This document shows positions 26,450-34,763 of a stretch of DNA of 64,000 nucleotides, piece by piece; position 1 is the stretch's first letter; the number at the start of each line of letters is the position of its first letter. The notes beneath the pieces are model-generated. The model made no database searches and was not told where the DNA came from. It saw only the letters and a program-made list of their open reading frames with translations. Source of the stretch: Oscillatoria sp. FACHB-1407 (lineage in GTDB: Bacteria > Cyanobacteriota > Cyanobacteriia > Elainellales > Elainellaceae). The DNA is taken from contig NZ_JACJSA010000003.1 of assembly GCF_014697545.1 (NCBI RefSeq), positions 434,001 to 498,000 on the forward strand, in the 5' to 3' direction. The position numbers and the translations under genes are program-made.

Positions 26450-28015
26450 CTAAAACAAACCGGATAGCAGCTTGTAAACCAGGCGAAAGACTAATGTGGC
26501 TGCTACGGCTACCAATCCGGCTAAGACCGATATAAGCAACAGGGTTCTAATTGGGTTGCCGATCGCCTGCAAAATCCAAAAATCTCGCAACGGTGGTAAG
26601 AGGATGATAATCCCGACTGTCAGCACCGCAAGAATCAGCAAATCAACCTTCTCGATCACATGATTCCACTGAGCCAGTACTAACACGCCCAGCAACAGTA
26701 GCCAAAAGCCAGCACTGAGGAACGTGGTGCCCAAAAGGCTAATCAGGGCGATCGCTAATAGGCTACCTTCAAATCCTGTAAATGCCGCCCCAACGATACT
26801 TTCCATGAGAGAAAAGCCCCGCTTTGGAGCCGCCAATGGAGCTGGAGTTGCTGCTTGAATTGGAGCCGCAGGCGGTGGAGGAGCCGCAACTGGGGGTGCG
26901 GGAGGAGCAGTCTTAATCGCCGGAGCCTGTACTGGACGTTTTGGTAGCCGTGCTGGTGTTGAGCTGGGTGGAGGGGGGGCTGCCATCACCGGATTGGACA
27001 CGGCTGCTGGATTGGGGGGAGGCTGGGCTGGGCGTGGGGGTAATCCAGGTGGAGCCGCCGCAGATCCCTGCAACGCTTCTAAGACCTCCTCTGCTGATTG
27101 GAACCGTTGACTGGGAGTTGCCAACAACATGCGGTCGAGCACTGTTTTCAGGCGATCGCTCACCCGCCCATAAGAACTCCAATTCCACCCATTACTATAG
27201 GGGTCATACAATTCATTGGGTTGCTTCCCAGTCAACAACGTAATGCACGTTACCCCCAGGGCATAGAGATCCGTCGCTGGGTAGACAACATTTCCCGCCA
27301 TTTGCTCTGGTGGCGCAAATCCCATCGAATAAATTCCCGTCGAGGCTTTTCCGGCTTCTGCCGCTGATGCCTGGGTGACTTGCTTAACTGCCCCAAAGTC
27401 CAACAGATAGAGGCGTCCATCGCGTCGCCGCATAATATTGGATGGTTTGATGTCCCGGTGAATTGAGCCGTGTTCGTGGACAAACTGCAACACTTTCAGA
27501 ATTTCTATCAGGACTTCCCGAATAGCTGCTTCAGAAAATGGCCCGTTTTGCGCTAGTTCCTCTTCGAGATTCTGCCCATCAATAAATTCCTGGACTAAAT
27601 AAAAGAAACGGTCAGCCTGACCACCTGAACTCCTGGGTACATCTAACTCAAAAAACGCGAGTAGATCAGGAATCTGGGGATGGGTGTTTCCCAACTCCTC
27701 CAGAACGGCTCCCTCTCGTTCAAATAGATTTTGGGCAACCTGTAACTGGGTTGGGGTGAGATCACCAGAGGGTTGAAACTGCTTCACAACACATTGCCGC
27801 ATGGCAGGAGTGTAGCGATCGCGTGCCAAAAATGCAGCCCCAAACCCCCCTTTGCCCAAGAGTCTCTGGGTAATGTAACGCCCCACCAGGATCAGCGGCA
27901 TACCACAACCCATGCAATACTTCTGCTGTACCGTCTTTAAGGTGGCACTATTGTCCAAATCGGCAAAGTAGTTAACAGGTCTGGGGCAGCCTGGACGAGT
28001 GCAATAAACTTCCAT
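26450..28015 (-). CDS. Membrane Ser/Thr protein kinase with zinc-ribbon N-terminus
   Basis: 521 residues. The N-terminal 45 residues hold four Cys (CTRPGC.. and YCMGCGM), a zinc-ribbon pattern usual in cyanobacterial Hanks kinases. Kinase domain ~48-310: Gly loop GKGGFGAAF, Lys in CVVKQF, catalytic HRDIKPSNIM, DFG in LLDFGAV, activation-loop end MGFAPPEQM. A Pro/Ala-rich linker (~320-395) leads to about five hydrophobic segments at the C-terminus. It heads an operon with two anchored binding-protein-like genes, which may be its sensors or partners (inference). Confidence 0.9.
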   Translation of the reverse strand: MEVYCTRPGCPRPVNYFADLDNSATLKTVQQKYCMGCGMPLILVGRYITQRLLGKGGFGAAFLARDRYTPAMRQCVVKQFQPSGDLTPTQLQVAQNLFEREGAVLEELGNTHPQIPDLLAFFELDVPRSSGGQADRFFYLVQEFIDGQNLEEELAQNGPFSEAAIREVLIEILKVLQFVHEHGSIHRDIKPSNIMRRRDGRLYLLDFGAVKQVTQASAAEAGKASTGIYSMGFAPPEQMAGNVVYPATDLYALGVTCITLLTGKQPNELYDPYSNGWNWSSYGRVSDRLKTVLDRMLLATPSQRFQSAEEVLEALQGSAAAPPGLPPRPAQPPPNPAAVSNPVMAAPPPPSSTPARLPKRPVQAPAIKTAPPAPPVAAPPPPAAPIQAATPAPLAAPKRGFSLMESIVGAAFTGFEGSLLAIALISLLGTTFLSAGFWLLLLGVLVLAQWNHVIEKVDLLILAVLTVGIIILLPPLRDFWILQAIGNPIRTLLLISVLAGLVAVAATLVFRLVYKLLSGLF

Positions 28016-28188
28016 AAACGAGGAACGATAAGCAGTTCATGATGTTACTTATACAACGGCTTCCAATGCATACAGTGGCTTTCAGTGCATAAATTCAGCC
28101 ATGCTTCAACCTCTAAAGTACCAATTTCACCGCTCCTCCCAGCAAAGCAACCGTTAAATTTCCAAATTGAACCGTATTCACACCACAT

Positions 28189-29178
28189 CTACAACGACAA
28201 AGGCTCTGTTGGCTCAGCAGAATGCCGTTCCTCAGCCACATCCAGTTGTAAAGGTTTATGGGTTGAAAATTGCGGCAAAATCTCATCCATAAAGGCAGAG
28301 GCGGCTTTTGAGCGATAGCGGTTGGGGTTGATGATAACTGACAACATGCGATTGACAACGACACCATCAATCTTGGCACGGTGCAACACCCCCATCTGCA
28401 ATTCTTTTTCGATCGCCGAAATCGACACAAACGCAGCACCCAATCCTGCCTGGACTGCGTTCTTAATTGCTTCAATAGAGTTCAACTCCATCTCAATCTT
28501 TAACCGTCGTGTTTCAATCCCACAGCGACTCAAAACCTGATCAATCACCTTACGGATCGTGGACTGTGAATCCAGCGCGATGAATTGCAGTTTGTAAAGA
28601 TCATCTTTTTGCACCGTATTAATTCGGGCGAGTGAATGCAAAACGGGCAAAATGAGTGCGAGTTCGTCTTCCGCGTAGGGAATAATTTCTAAAGAGTCTT
28701 GTAATTCAGGAGGAATTTCACCACCAATAATGGCTAAATCAATTTGTCCATTTGCCACGCTCCAAGCCGTACGGCGGGTTGAATGGACGTGAAGCTGCAC
28801 TGCTACATCGGGATAATGTTGCCGAAATAGCCCGATCATTCGAGGTAGCAGGTAAGTACCAGTAGTCTGACTGGCACCGATAATCAGGGTACCGCCTTGA
28901 AGATTTTGTAAGTCTTCAATCGCTCGACAGGTTTCTTCACATAATGTAAGAATTCGGTCGCCATAACTCAGCAGTAAGTGCCCCGCCTCAGTCAACTGTG
29001 CTCGCCGACCCCCTCGATCAAACAACGGAACATCCAGTTGTCGCTCCAGATTTTGTACTTGGAGACTAACGGCAGGTTGGGAAACATAGAGGCTATCAGC
29101 AGCACGCTTAAAACTTCCCTCGGCGGCGATCGCCTTGAGAATCCGTAACTGATCAAGAGTAAAAGGAAGATCAGACAT
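28189..29178 (-). CDS. rbcR: LysR-type regulator RbcR (Ycf30)
   Basis: 329 residues. N-terminal HTH_1 (~6-65) [20 protein letters not shown] and [18 protein letters not shown], then a periplasmic-binding-like effector domain (~95-300) with [17 protein letters not shown] and [16 protein letters not shown]. These stretches match my memory of the cyanobacterial/plastid RbcR (Ycf30) group, which controls rubisco and carbon-concentrating genes in response to carbon metabolites. The C-terminal ~20 residues are an acidic extension. Divergently oriented from the ferredoxin/V4R cluster. Confidence 0.85.
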   Translation of the reverse strand: MSDLPFTLDQLRILKAIAAEGSFKRAADSLYVSQPAVSLQVQNLERQLDVPLFDRGGRRAQLTEAGHLLLSYGDRILTLCEETCRAIEDLQNLQGGTLIIGASQTTGTYLLPRMIGLFRQHYPDVAVQLHVHSTRRTAWSVANGQIDLAIIGGEIPPELQDSLEIIPYAEDELALILPVLHSLARINTVQKDDLYKLQFIALDSQSTIRKVIDQVLSRCGIETRRLKIEMELNSIEAIKNAVQAGLGAAFVSISAIEKELQMGVLHRAKIDGVVVNRMLSVIINPNRYRSKAASAFMDEILPQFSTHKPLQLDVAEERHSAEPTEPLSL

Positions 29179-29530
29179 GAGTGCTAAACCTGAGAAACAG
29201 AAAAACCCTAAGGTTTCAATTCATTAAGAAACAATCCGGGACGGGCAAGGAATTCTTGAAAAAACTAGAAAGGTCAGGTTTCCAGAGTAGCGGCTTGAAA
29301 GAATTGTGAAGTCTTACACCCCTTGATTCTCCTAATTCCGTTCTGTTAGCCAAGCCCATTGACTCAACACAACACGAATAGAATTTAAGTAAATTGAACT
29401 ACGGAGAATCATAATCAATCAATGGATTCTAGGTCGATGGAAACTTTACAACACTCAACTTGCCAACTCTGCACCGTATTTCTGGCACCCGTCTTGCTGA
29501 AGTAAGCAATTATTAGTATTAGAGCATCTT
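29179..29530. other. Divergent promoter region between rbcR and the Pap-like cluster
   Basis: 352 bp, AT-rich, no open frame. It must contain the promoters for rbcR and for the gene at 29531. AATTATTAGTATTAG lies 10-25 bp before the ATG at 29531 and resembles a LysR T-N11-A type half-site array, but this is too weak to call. Confidence 0.4.
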
Positions 29531-30484
29531 ATGAAGCGGGAGGTTGTTCAGGATTTTTTGAATTTACCAGGGATTGCAGGAATTGCCCTGATGGATGGGC
29601 GATCGCGCCCCTATTTTTGTGGTGTTGACCAGGCTCTCAACTTTCAACAAAAGGAAGCATTAGCCCAAGGCATCCAGCAGGTCGTTGAAACAACCCCTGA
29701 TGGGTTTGAATTTTTTGAGTTTCAGTTCACCGAGCATCAGGTTTACATCTATAAATTAGACCACGGCATCATTCTTCTTGTGCTGACCAGTAGCAATCTA
29801 ATGTTCCAAACATATGCTAAAGCGATTGAGCAACTGAAAGCCGAGCTTCATGAAGATGCCAGCAACGCGATCGCTACATTTCGCTTGTTAGCCGGAAACA
29901 TTACTCTATCTAATCAAGCTTACTGGAAACAGCGATCCGACGTATCGTCTTCTACCCTATCAGGTCTGTCATCCAACTCGTCCGGCACAAACACAAAAGT
30001 CTCGGTTCAAACTCAAAATGGTTCCCACAGCACTCCAATTGCGGCTACCCCTCATCCCTCCAGCCAAAACTTGACTCAGTATGTTGCATCTGCCAACCCA
30101 CTGACACAACCACACGTCAATCACTCTGCTGTAGACGCTCACGTTAACTTGAAAGAGTTGCTCGTAGCTCTCAACCACCTGAGTCAATTTACAACCCAAT
30201 ATTTGGGAACGACTGTCATTACCAACTATTGGAAGTCAACCCGTCCAGACATTGAGTGGCTTAACAATTTTCAGATTGACCGTTCTGCCCATTTCACGTT
30301 CACCAACCCTCCCTCGGCTAATTCCACTCAGACCATCAGTTCAAAAGAACATGAGTATTTGCAGCAATGGATTTCAGCCTTTGTTGCCCGCTGCTCTAAA
30401 GTCATCCGTGATTTCCCAATCATTATTGAACAAAGAGCATTGGACGATCGCCAAAAGAATTTGTTGCTAAAAAACAACCCTTAA
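29531..30484 (+). CDS. Conserved cyanobacterial hypothetical protein (Pap-like cluster)
   Basis: 317 residues, not assigned to a named family. N-terminal ~120 residues look like a small alpha/beta domain of the roadblock/profilin type: FLNLPGIAGIALMDGRSRPYF, then EFQFTEHQVYIYKLDHGIILLVL. The middle (~140-205) is a Ser/Thr/Gln-rich linker. The C-terminal ~110 residues are helical with YLGTTVITNYWKSTRP and a basic end. No membrane segment. It is followed 27 bp later by the ferredoxin gene, so they are probably co-transcribed. Confidence 0.75.
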   Translation: MKREVVQDFLNLPGIAGIALMDGRSRPYFCGVDQALNFQQKEALAQGIQQVVETTPDGFEFFEFQFTEHQVYIYKLDHGIILLVLTSSNLMFQTYAKAIEQLKAELHEDASNAIATFRLLAGNITLSNQAYWKQRSDVSSSTLSGLSSNSSGTNTKVSVQTQNGSHSTPIAATPHPSSQNLTQYVASANPLTQPHVNHSAVDAHVNLKELLVALNHLSQFTTQYLGTTVITNYWKSTRPDIEWLNNFQIDRSAHFTFTNPPSANSTQTISSKEHEYLQQWISAFVARCSKVIRDFPIIIEQRALDDRQKNLLLKNNP

Positions 30485-30511
30485 TCTTAATCTTTCTGGA
30501 GTAATCCCCCA

Positions 30512-30997
30512 ATGGCTAAAACTGTCAGATTAGAACCCATCGCTCAAGAAACCTCTGTCGAAACGAACGGCAATTTGTTATCTGTTCTGATTAACAAAGA
30601 CCTGGATGTATTGAGAGAGTGCGGCGGACGGGGCATGTGTGCCACCTGCCATGTGTATGTGGTTGAAGGCATGGAAGGGCTTTCTCCCATTAATCGTCGC
30701 GAACAGCGCACGCTAGAAGTCATTACATCTTGTAAGACAAACTCTCGGTTAGCCTGTCAGGCACGTGTTTTAGCCAATGGTGTGGTGGTTGAGCTTCCTC
30801 CAGGGATGTACATCAACTCACTGCAAGATATTGAGGCGTTAATTGGACGGCGAGCAGACCAGAACCTCCTCCACCCCATTACTGGTCAGGTCCTCGTCGA
30901 AGAGGGCAAATTAATTACTCGCTCGGTACTCAAGCAGCTTGAAAACACGCCTACTTTCAAGGTTGGCGAATTTTTCTCGCACAGTGTTGATGCTTAG
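30512..30997 (+). CDS. [2Fe-2S] ferredoxin with conserved C-terminal extension
   Basis: 161 residues. Fold of an adrenodoxin/isc-type ferredoxin: cluster cysteines in ECGGRGMCATCHVYV (three) and a fourth in RLACQARV. The plant-type CxxxxCxxC spacing is kept. Residues ~112-161 are an extension (GRRADQNLLHPITGQVLVEEG) not found in ordinary ferredoxins. In Synechocystis a similar ferredoxin (slr0148) sits with V4R and phycobilisome-like genes in the cluster implicated in photosystem II assembly. Here the cluster is split by 690 bp of repeats. Confidence 0.88.
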   Translation: MAKTVRLEPIAQETSVETNGNLLSVLINKDLDVLRECGGRGMCATCHVYVVEGMEGLSPINRREQRTLEVITSCKTNSRLACQARVLANGVVVELPPGMYINSLQDIEALIGRRADQNLLHPITGQVLVEEGKLITRSVLKQLENTPTFKVGEFFSHSVDA

Positions 30998-31127
30998 GAT
31001 TGTGGATTTAATAGATCCGCAAACTGTACGGGCGGGTTTAGCAGACTAATCTCTGCCCTGCAATGGATTTGACGACACAACCCGCCCCTACGAAATATCG
31101 AACTTATTTAATTCCCATTCCTTAGAT

Positions 31128-31285
31128 AACGTCAGTTCAACTGAAGAGCCTGGCGAATGAATTCGCGGCTACCGGAGCCAAGTCTGCCTTGTATGTTGAG
31201 AGAAGGTGGCAGACTACCGCAAATCAAGGGTTAGACGAACCGACGTAGGTCGGTTTTGTTCCTACAGCTGTGAAACTCCCGTCCG
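31128..31285 (-). repeat. Dispersed multi-hairpin repeat, family A copy 4 (inverted)
   Basis: AACGTCAGTT, GGCGAATGAATTCGCGGCTA, then GTCTGCC..GGCAGAC whose loop is expanded by about 16 nt (TATGTTGAGAGAAGGT) relative to the copy at 13269-13440, then GACGAACCGACGTAGGTCGG. The loop insertion leaves the stem intact. Confidence 0.75.
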
Positions 31286-31324
31286 CAGGTAAAGCTCCCG
31301 CACGACCCGAATAATACGTTAATC

Positions 31325-31359
31325 AAGGGGCGATCGCAGAATAGGTGCGATCGCCCCTT
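31325..31359. terminator. Strong hairpin with HIP1-containing stem
   Basis: Arms AAGGGGCGATCGCA and TGCGATCGCCCCTT pair perfectly over 14 bp around a 7-nt loop. GTTGTGTTG follows, so a U-tract is only partial. It lies 330 bp after the ferredoxin stop and could terminate its transcript or protect its 3' end. Each arm contains GCGATCGC. Confidence 0.5.
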
Positions 31360-31370
31360 GTTGTGTTGCC

Positions 31371-31461
31371 TGTTATAGCCGTAGCCACATTCAATGCGGC
31401 AGAGGCGAGTCAGGAAGCCTTCCCAGAATCCGTGTTTGAGCCATTGTCCTTGTCTTAAGCT
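31371..31461 (-). repeat. Dispersed repeat, family C copy 2 (inverted)
   Basis: Inverted match to 46913-47012, including the outer part AGCTTAAGACAAGGACA and the core GGGAAGGCTTCCTGACTCGCC. The end GCCGTAGCCACATTCAATGC corresponds to ATGTGGCTACGGC in the copy at 1386-1440. Confidence 0.65.
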
Positions 31462-31688
31462 GGCTGACCCAAGCGATAAAACCGGAAGAGTTGAGAATGA
31501 GTAGGACTGTTTGATGAATGCCTTACAAATAAGAGAGATTAAAATACGTAAATTTGAGATTAAAAAGCGTAAACTTTACGTTTTCTAAACTTGATGGGTT
31601 ATTTCCGGAAAAACACCTGGACTCAAACAGGGAATTTGAAATTGCATGTAGCTTCTTAAAGAAAATTAATATTAAGGATTGTGAAGTT

Positions 31689-32210
31689 ATGATGGAGGGC
31701 ATACTATCTTCAGTTTCTCTTCACAATTCTGTCATGTTGAGCCAAGCTAACCGCCTTAGTTCCCAAATTGATGGTCGATACGCCGATGACATTGAATTGC
31801 AATTCATCAGCGAGTACATTCAATCCTTTCGTCTCAGACTACAAACCTACGAAAAACTGCAAGCTGCTGAAGCTGAAATTGTTCAGCAGGTTTACGACAA
31901 AATGCAGGTGCTCAATCCAGGTCTGTTTGCCCCTGGTAACACCGACCTCAGCAGTAAGTGGAAGCGCGATACAATCCGAACGTTGCGATATTCTGCGACT
32001 GCGATGCTGGTCAATGACCCGGAAACGTTGCAAGAGCGGTTTCTATCTTGGTTTCAAACCATCATGCGATCCTTTGGAGCGCAGCAAAGTTGTAATACGA
32101 CCTACGAAATTATGCAGGAAGTTGTAAAGCAACACCTCACAACCGCTCAAGCAAACTTGTTCTGCCCAATCCTGGCACTCAACCAACGCTACTTAGGTGC
32201 CGAGGTATAG
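31689..32210 (+). CDS. Phycobilisome-fold protein lacking the chromophore cysteine
   Basis: 173 residues from the paired ATGs at 31689/31692, with AAGGA 11-14 nt upstream; a TTG at 31554 would add 45 residues unlike the family. The length and helical pattern match the phycobilisome protein (globin-like) family: LSQANRLSSQIDGRYADD, a KRDTIRTLRYSATAML helix where phycobiliproteins have CLRD...YYLR, and LQERFLSWF. The bilin-binding Cys at that site is replaced by Trp/Lys. It is therefore likely a non-pigmented relative used as a binding partner. Similar genes occur in the Synechocystis slr0144-slr0152 cluster. Confidence 0.75.
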   Translation: MMEGILSSVSLHNSVMLSQANRLSSQIDGRYADDIELQFISEYIQSFRLRLQTYEKLQAAEAEIVQQVYDKMQVLNPGLFAPGNTDLSSKWKRDTIRTLRYSATAMLVNDPETLQERFLSWFQTIMRSFGAQQSCNTTYEIMQEVVKQHLTTAQANLFCPILALNQRYLGAEV

Positions 32211-33127
32211 GGCAAACATTCATGAGAAGTATTGGAAGGTTGGGGGTCGCCATAGCCTCCAACCTTGCAGTGATGAACTTGAGTTTGGGATAGCCTCGTT
32301 CTGATAGCTGCGAATTGATGTGCCAGGCTGCTTAACCTGAATTGACGGTTCTTTACTAGCCTGCGAGTGATTCACCAGGCTCTTAACTCAAATCGATGTT
32401 GATTAGAAAGTCAATTCCTATTGTGTGAATTTTTTCTTAGAAGGGCTAAGACTTTTCCGGTTAATGACTTTAGTGCAAGAAAAGTTTACTGAGCCAGGAC
32501 GGACTTTGATAGTGTGTCGTAAATGATTGATTTACAATCAGCGGAAGGATTGTTGATAGTCAATATTTTGACTTGATCAGGTTGCAGTGATGCAACGGTT
32601 GACTCGAAATAGTTGACTTCACCTTTCCCAACTCACCATTAATTATCAAATCAACTTTTACTCATCCTGAGACTAGTAGCCAAAGCATGGAAAAAATGGA
32701 TTAGCTCCGCCAGATTTGAACCTTTGTCACAGTCTAGAGCGATCGCCCATTAACTGTTCCTCCGCAACTGCTGGATCTCGATGATGAAAGTACGGTATCT
32801 GCTAACCCACTTTATAAATGGCTCTCTGGGCAGGTCTAATGTTGCCCCTTACGTGTTAGATCCACGGATTCACAGGGAATATTCAAACTAAGGCCGTTTG
32901 TGAAGTCTAATTAAAACTCAAGTTTCAGCTTCAGTACTGCATCAATCAGTTGCATCTCCTCAATAAAATATCCTCAACTCATCTTCAAATGCCAGGTTTA
33001 GCATCGCCACAGCTTCATCAAAATTTGTAACTTTGACGTAAGCATACGTAATCTTCTTCACATAGCTCACTCCCGTCCTAAAACTGCCAATTCTTCCTAT
33101 CCATTCACAATTTGTCAAGAGAGCAAT
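32211..33127. other. Long intergenic region upstream of the V4R operon
   Basis: 917 bp. The left part holds a partial, doubled family A repeat (32305-32400). The rest is AT-rich with no recognised gene. It should contain the promoter of the four-gene V4R operon starting at 33128. A weak minus-strand frame (32960-33253) crosses the start of that operon and is not supported. Confidence 0.5.
32305..32400 (+). repeat. Dispersed repeat, family A copy 5 (two 3' ends in tandem)
   Basis: Two successive copies of the terminal module only: TAGCTGCGAATTGATGTGCCAG..GCTTAACCTGAATTGACG, then TAGCCTGCGAGTGATTCACCAGG..CTTAACTCAAATCGATG. This shows that the 3' hairpin module can duplicate on its own. Confidence 0.6.
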
Positions 33128-33805
33128 ATGGTGACTGCAACCCAAAACTCTATCCAACTCAAGCACCCCAAAAAACACAATCACTATGGTTTCCGTGATT
33201 TCTTCCACTTCGATGCTGACAAAGGAACCATCGTTGATTGGAACGGCGCACACAATCTCCTCACCACAGAAGATTTCATCATTGGTCTGGTAGAAGGCTT
33301 AGAAGAAGAAGTGGGGGATGCAGCTGCCGCCACCATGTATACCATTGGGTGCGAATGGGGTAAAAAAGACGCCTTCTTTTTCGAGAAGTGGTTTGAAAAA
33401 GAATTCGATCGCAACATCCGTCAAACTAACTTGCTGTTTTTGCTCGAAACCTGGTGGTGGCCCTTCACCTCTCAAGGCTGGGGACGCTGGGAAGTCGATA
33501 TGGGCGATCGCAAGCAAGGGTTTATGTTTATCAACATCTTTGACTCAGCCGTGGCGCGCACGTTAGGCGATGTCGGTAAGCCCGTCTGCTTTATCTATGC
33601 TGGCTTGTTTGCTGGTTTCTTTACAGAATTGGTGAAAAAGCAGTTGGGTTGCATTGAGATTCAATGCTACTCGATGGGTGAAACCTACTGTAAGTTTTTG
33701 CTGGGTGGACAAGACCGGATTGACGCAGCTGCTTTCTGGCAAAATGAAGGCGCAACTGCCCGTGATATCGAAAAACGTCTGCGTGCCGGGGAGTTGTTGA
33801 GATGA
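33128..33805 (+). CDS. V4R-domain protein (Slr0144-like)
   Basis: 225 residues. The V4R (4-vinyl-reductase-like) domain spans ~85-200: GLEEEVGDAAAATMYTIGCEWG, W-rich LLETWWWPFTSQGWGRWEVD, and the typical end GCIEIQCYSMGETYCKFLLGG with two Cys around a conserved Gly. V4R proteins bind small hydrophobic ligands such as bilins or porphyrins. First gene of a tight operon; its stop overlaps the next start by 4 bp. In Synechocystis the corresponding cluster is linked to photosystem II assembly. Confidence 0.85.
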   Translation: MVTATQNSIQLKHPKKHNHYGFRDFFHFDADKGTIVDWNGAHNLLTTEDFIIGLVEGLEEEVGDAAAATMYTIGCEWGKKDAFFFEKWFEKEFDRNIRQTNLLFLLETWWWPFTSQGWGRWEVDMGDRKQGFMFINIFDSAVARTLGDVGKPVCFIYAGLFAGFFTELVKKQLGCIEIQCYSMGETYCKFLLGGQDRIDAAAFWQNEGATARDIEKRLRAGELLR

Positions 33806-34125
33806 GCACTATGACTTTGGCACATACGAACGGAAATGGTTCTGCTGCCCGCGCTGCTGCTGAAACCTGGTTGACGATGACAGCCCGTGAGTTCTTTTCA
33901 GGGATTAACTGGGAAAACAACCCTCCTGAAGTGCAAGAGCTCAAGCTCACTGCGGCACAAGAAGACGGAGCACCTGCCAATTTGTTGTTGCTGAGTGTGA
34001 GCCAGTTTTTTGCAGCAGTGAACTGGGATGGGATGGCGATCGCTCCAACGCCTGCCCCGTCCACCCCTGAGCCATCCGGAAAGGCAACCGATTTCACGCT
34101 AGAGGATTTCTCTGACCTGTTCTAG
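33802..34125 (+). CDS. Small protein with two FFxxxNW motifs (Slr0145-like)
   Basis: 107 residues. Two copies of a short motif: MTAREFFSGINWENNPP (~26-42) and SVSQFFAAVNWDGMA (~65-79), separated by a polar linker. A Pro-rich stretch and the acidic-aromatic end FTLEDFSDLF follow. No fold is recognised. The repeated FF..(I/V)NW units look like short linear binding motifs for the neighbouring V4R or phycobilisome-like proteins (inference). The ATG overlaps the V4R stop, so translation is coupled. Confidence 0.75.
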   Translation: MSTMTLAHTNGNGSAARAAAETWLTMTAREFFSGINWENNPPEVQELKLTAAQEDGAPANLLLLSVSQFFAAVNWDGMAIAPTPAPSTPEPSGKATDFTLEDFSDLF

Positions 34126-34208
34126 CTCACGCTATTCGCCTTCTGCCTATTCCAACTCGTGGGCACGCAACCTACCACCTTCTATTCCTTATCCAGCCAT
34201 TTAGACCT

Positions 34209-34700
34209 ATGCACCCACAAATCGAAAGTATCTTTGACGAGGCTGAGAATCGCTATCTCAAACCCGAAGAGCTGAGCACTCTGGGACAGTATGTTGATTC
34301 TCTACCGGAACGGCTCGAAACCTACCGCATTATTCGCGATCGCGAGCTCGACATCATGCAAGCTGTCGCTGATCAACTGCAAATTGAACTGCCTAACGAA
34401 AAAGTAGAAGTGCTTGAGCGGAGCATCAAAAATGCACTACTCACCTTACGCTATTGCGCGATGGGCATGTTGTTAAACGACGAAGCTCTCGTGAAGGAAC
34501 GTCTGATCAGTTGGTTGAGCCAAACCATCAAGGTTTATAACACTCAAGTAGTTGACTCAACCCTTCATCGGTTATTAAACCAGCAACTCAGTCAAGTGCT
34601 CACCCCCAAACAGGTAATGCTGATCAATACCACGCTAAACTCGGCGCAAGACGCACTGTTGGGGCAGGAAACGCTGACTGCCTCTGCATTGGGGTGGTAA
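34209..34700 (+). CDS. Phycobilisome-fold protein lacking the chromophore cysteine (Slr0146-like)
   Basis: 163 residues. Phycobilisome-protein pattern: IFDEAENRYLKPEELSTLGQYVDS, then LERSIKNALLTLRYCAMGML aligned with CLRDxxYYLRL of phycobiliproteins, and LISWLSQTIKVYN. The bilin Cys is absent at the expected site; the only Cys, in LRYCAMG, is one helix turn or more further on. Paralogous to the protein at 31689-32210. It lies 83 bp after the FFxxxNW gene and 63 bp before the second V4R gene. Confidence 0.78.
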   Translation: MHPQIESIFDEAENRYLKPEELSTLGQYVDSLPERLETYRIIRDRELDIMQAVADQLQIELPNEKVEVLERSIKNALLTLRYCAMGMLLNDEALVKERLISWLSQTIKVYNTQVVDSTLHRLLNQQLSQVLTPKQVMLINTTLNSAQDALLGQETLTASALGW

Positions 34701-34763
34701 ATCAGGGGTCATTCAACAATTCTCATCACTTCTAATCCAATCTTTATCCTGGGTTCATGCGCT

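Larger units (their letters stand above)
30998..31688. other. Intergenic region with repeats and a strong hairpin
   Basis: Holds a family A repeat (31128-31285, inverted), a 14-bp perfect-stem hairpin built on HIP1 sequences (31325-31359) and a family C repeat (31371-31461, inverted). No gene. It separates the ferredoxin gene from the phycobilisome-like gene. Confidence 0.6.

Noticed and set aside
32960-33253. 97-codon minus-strand frame crossing the start of the V4R operon
   Set aside because: It overlaps the 5' end of a solid V4R gene and has no family features; without support it is a chance frame.
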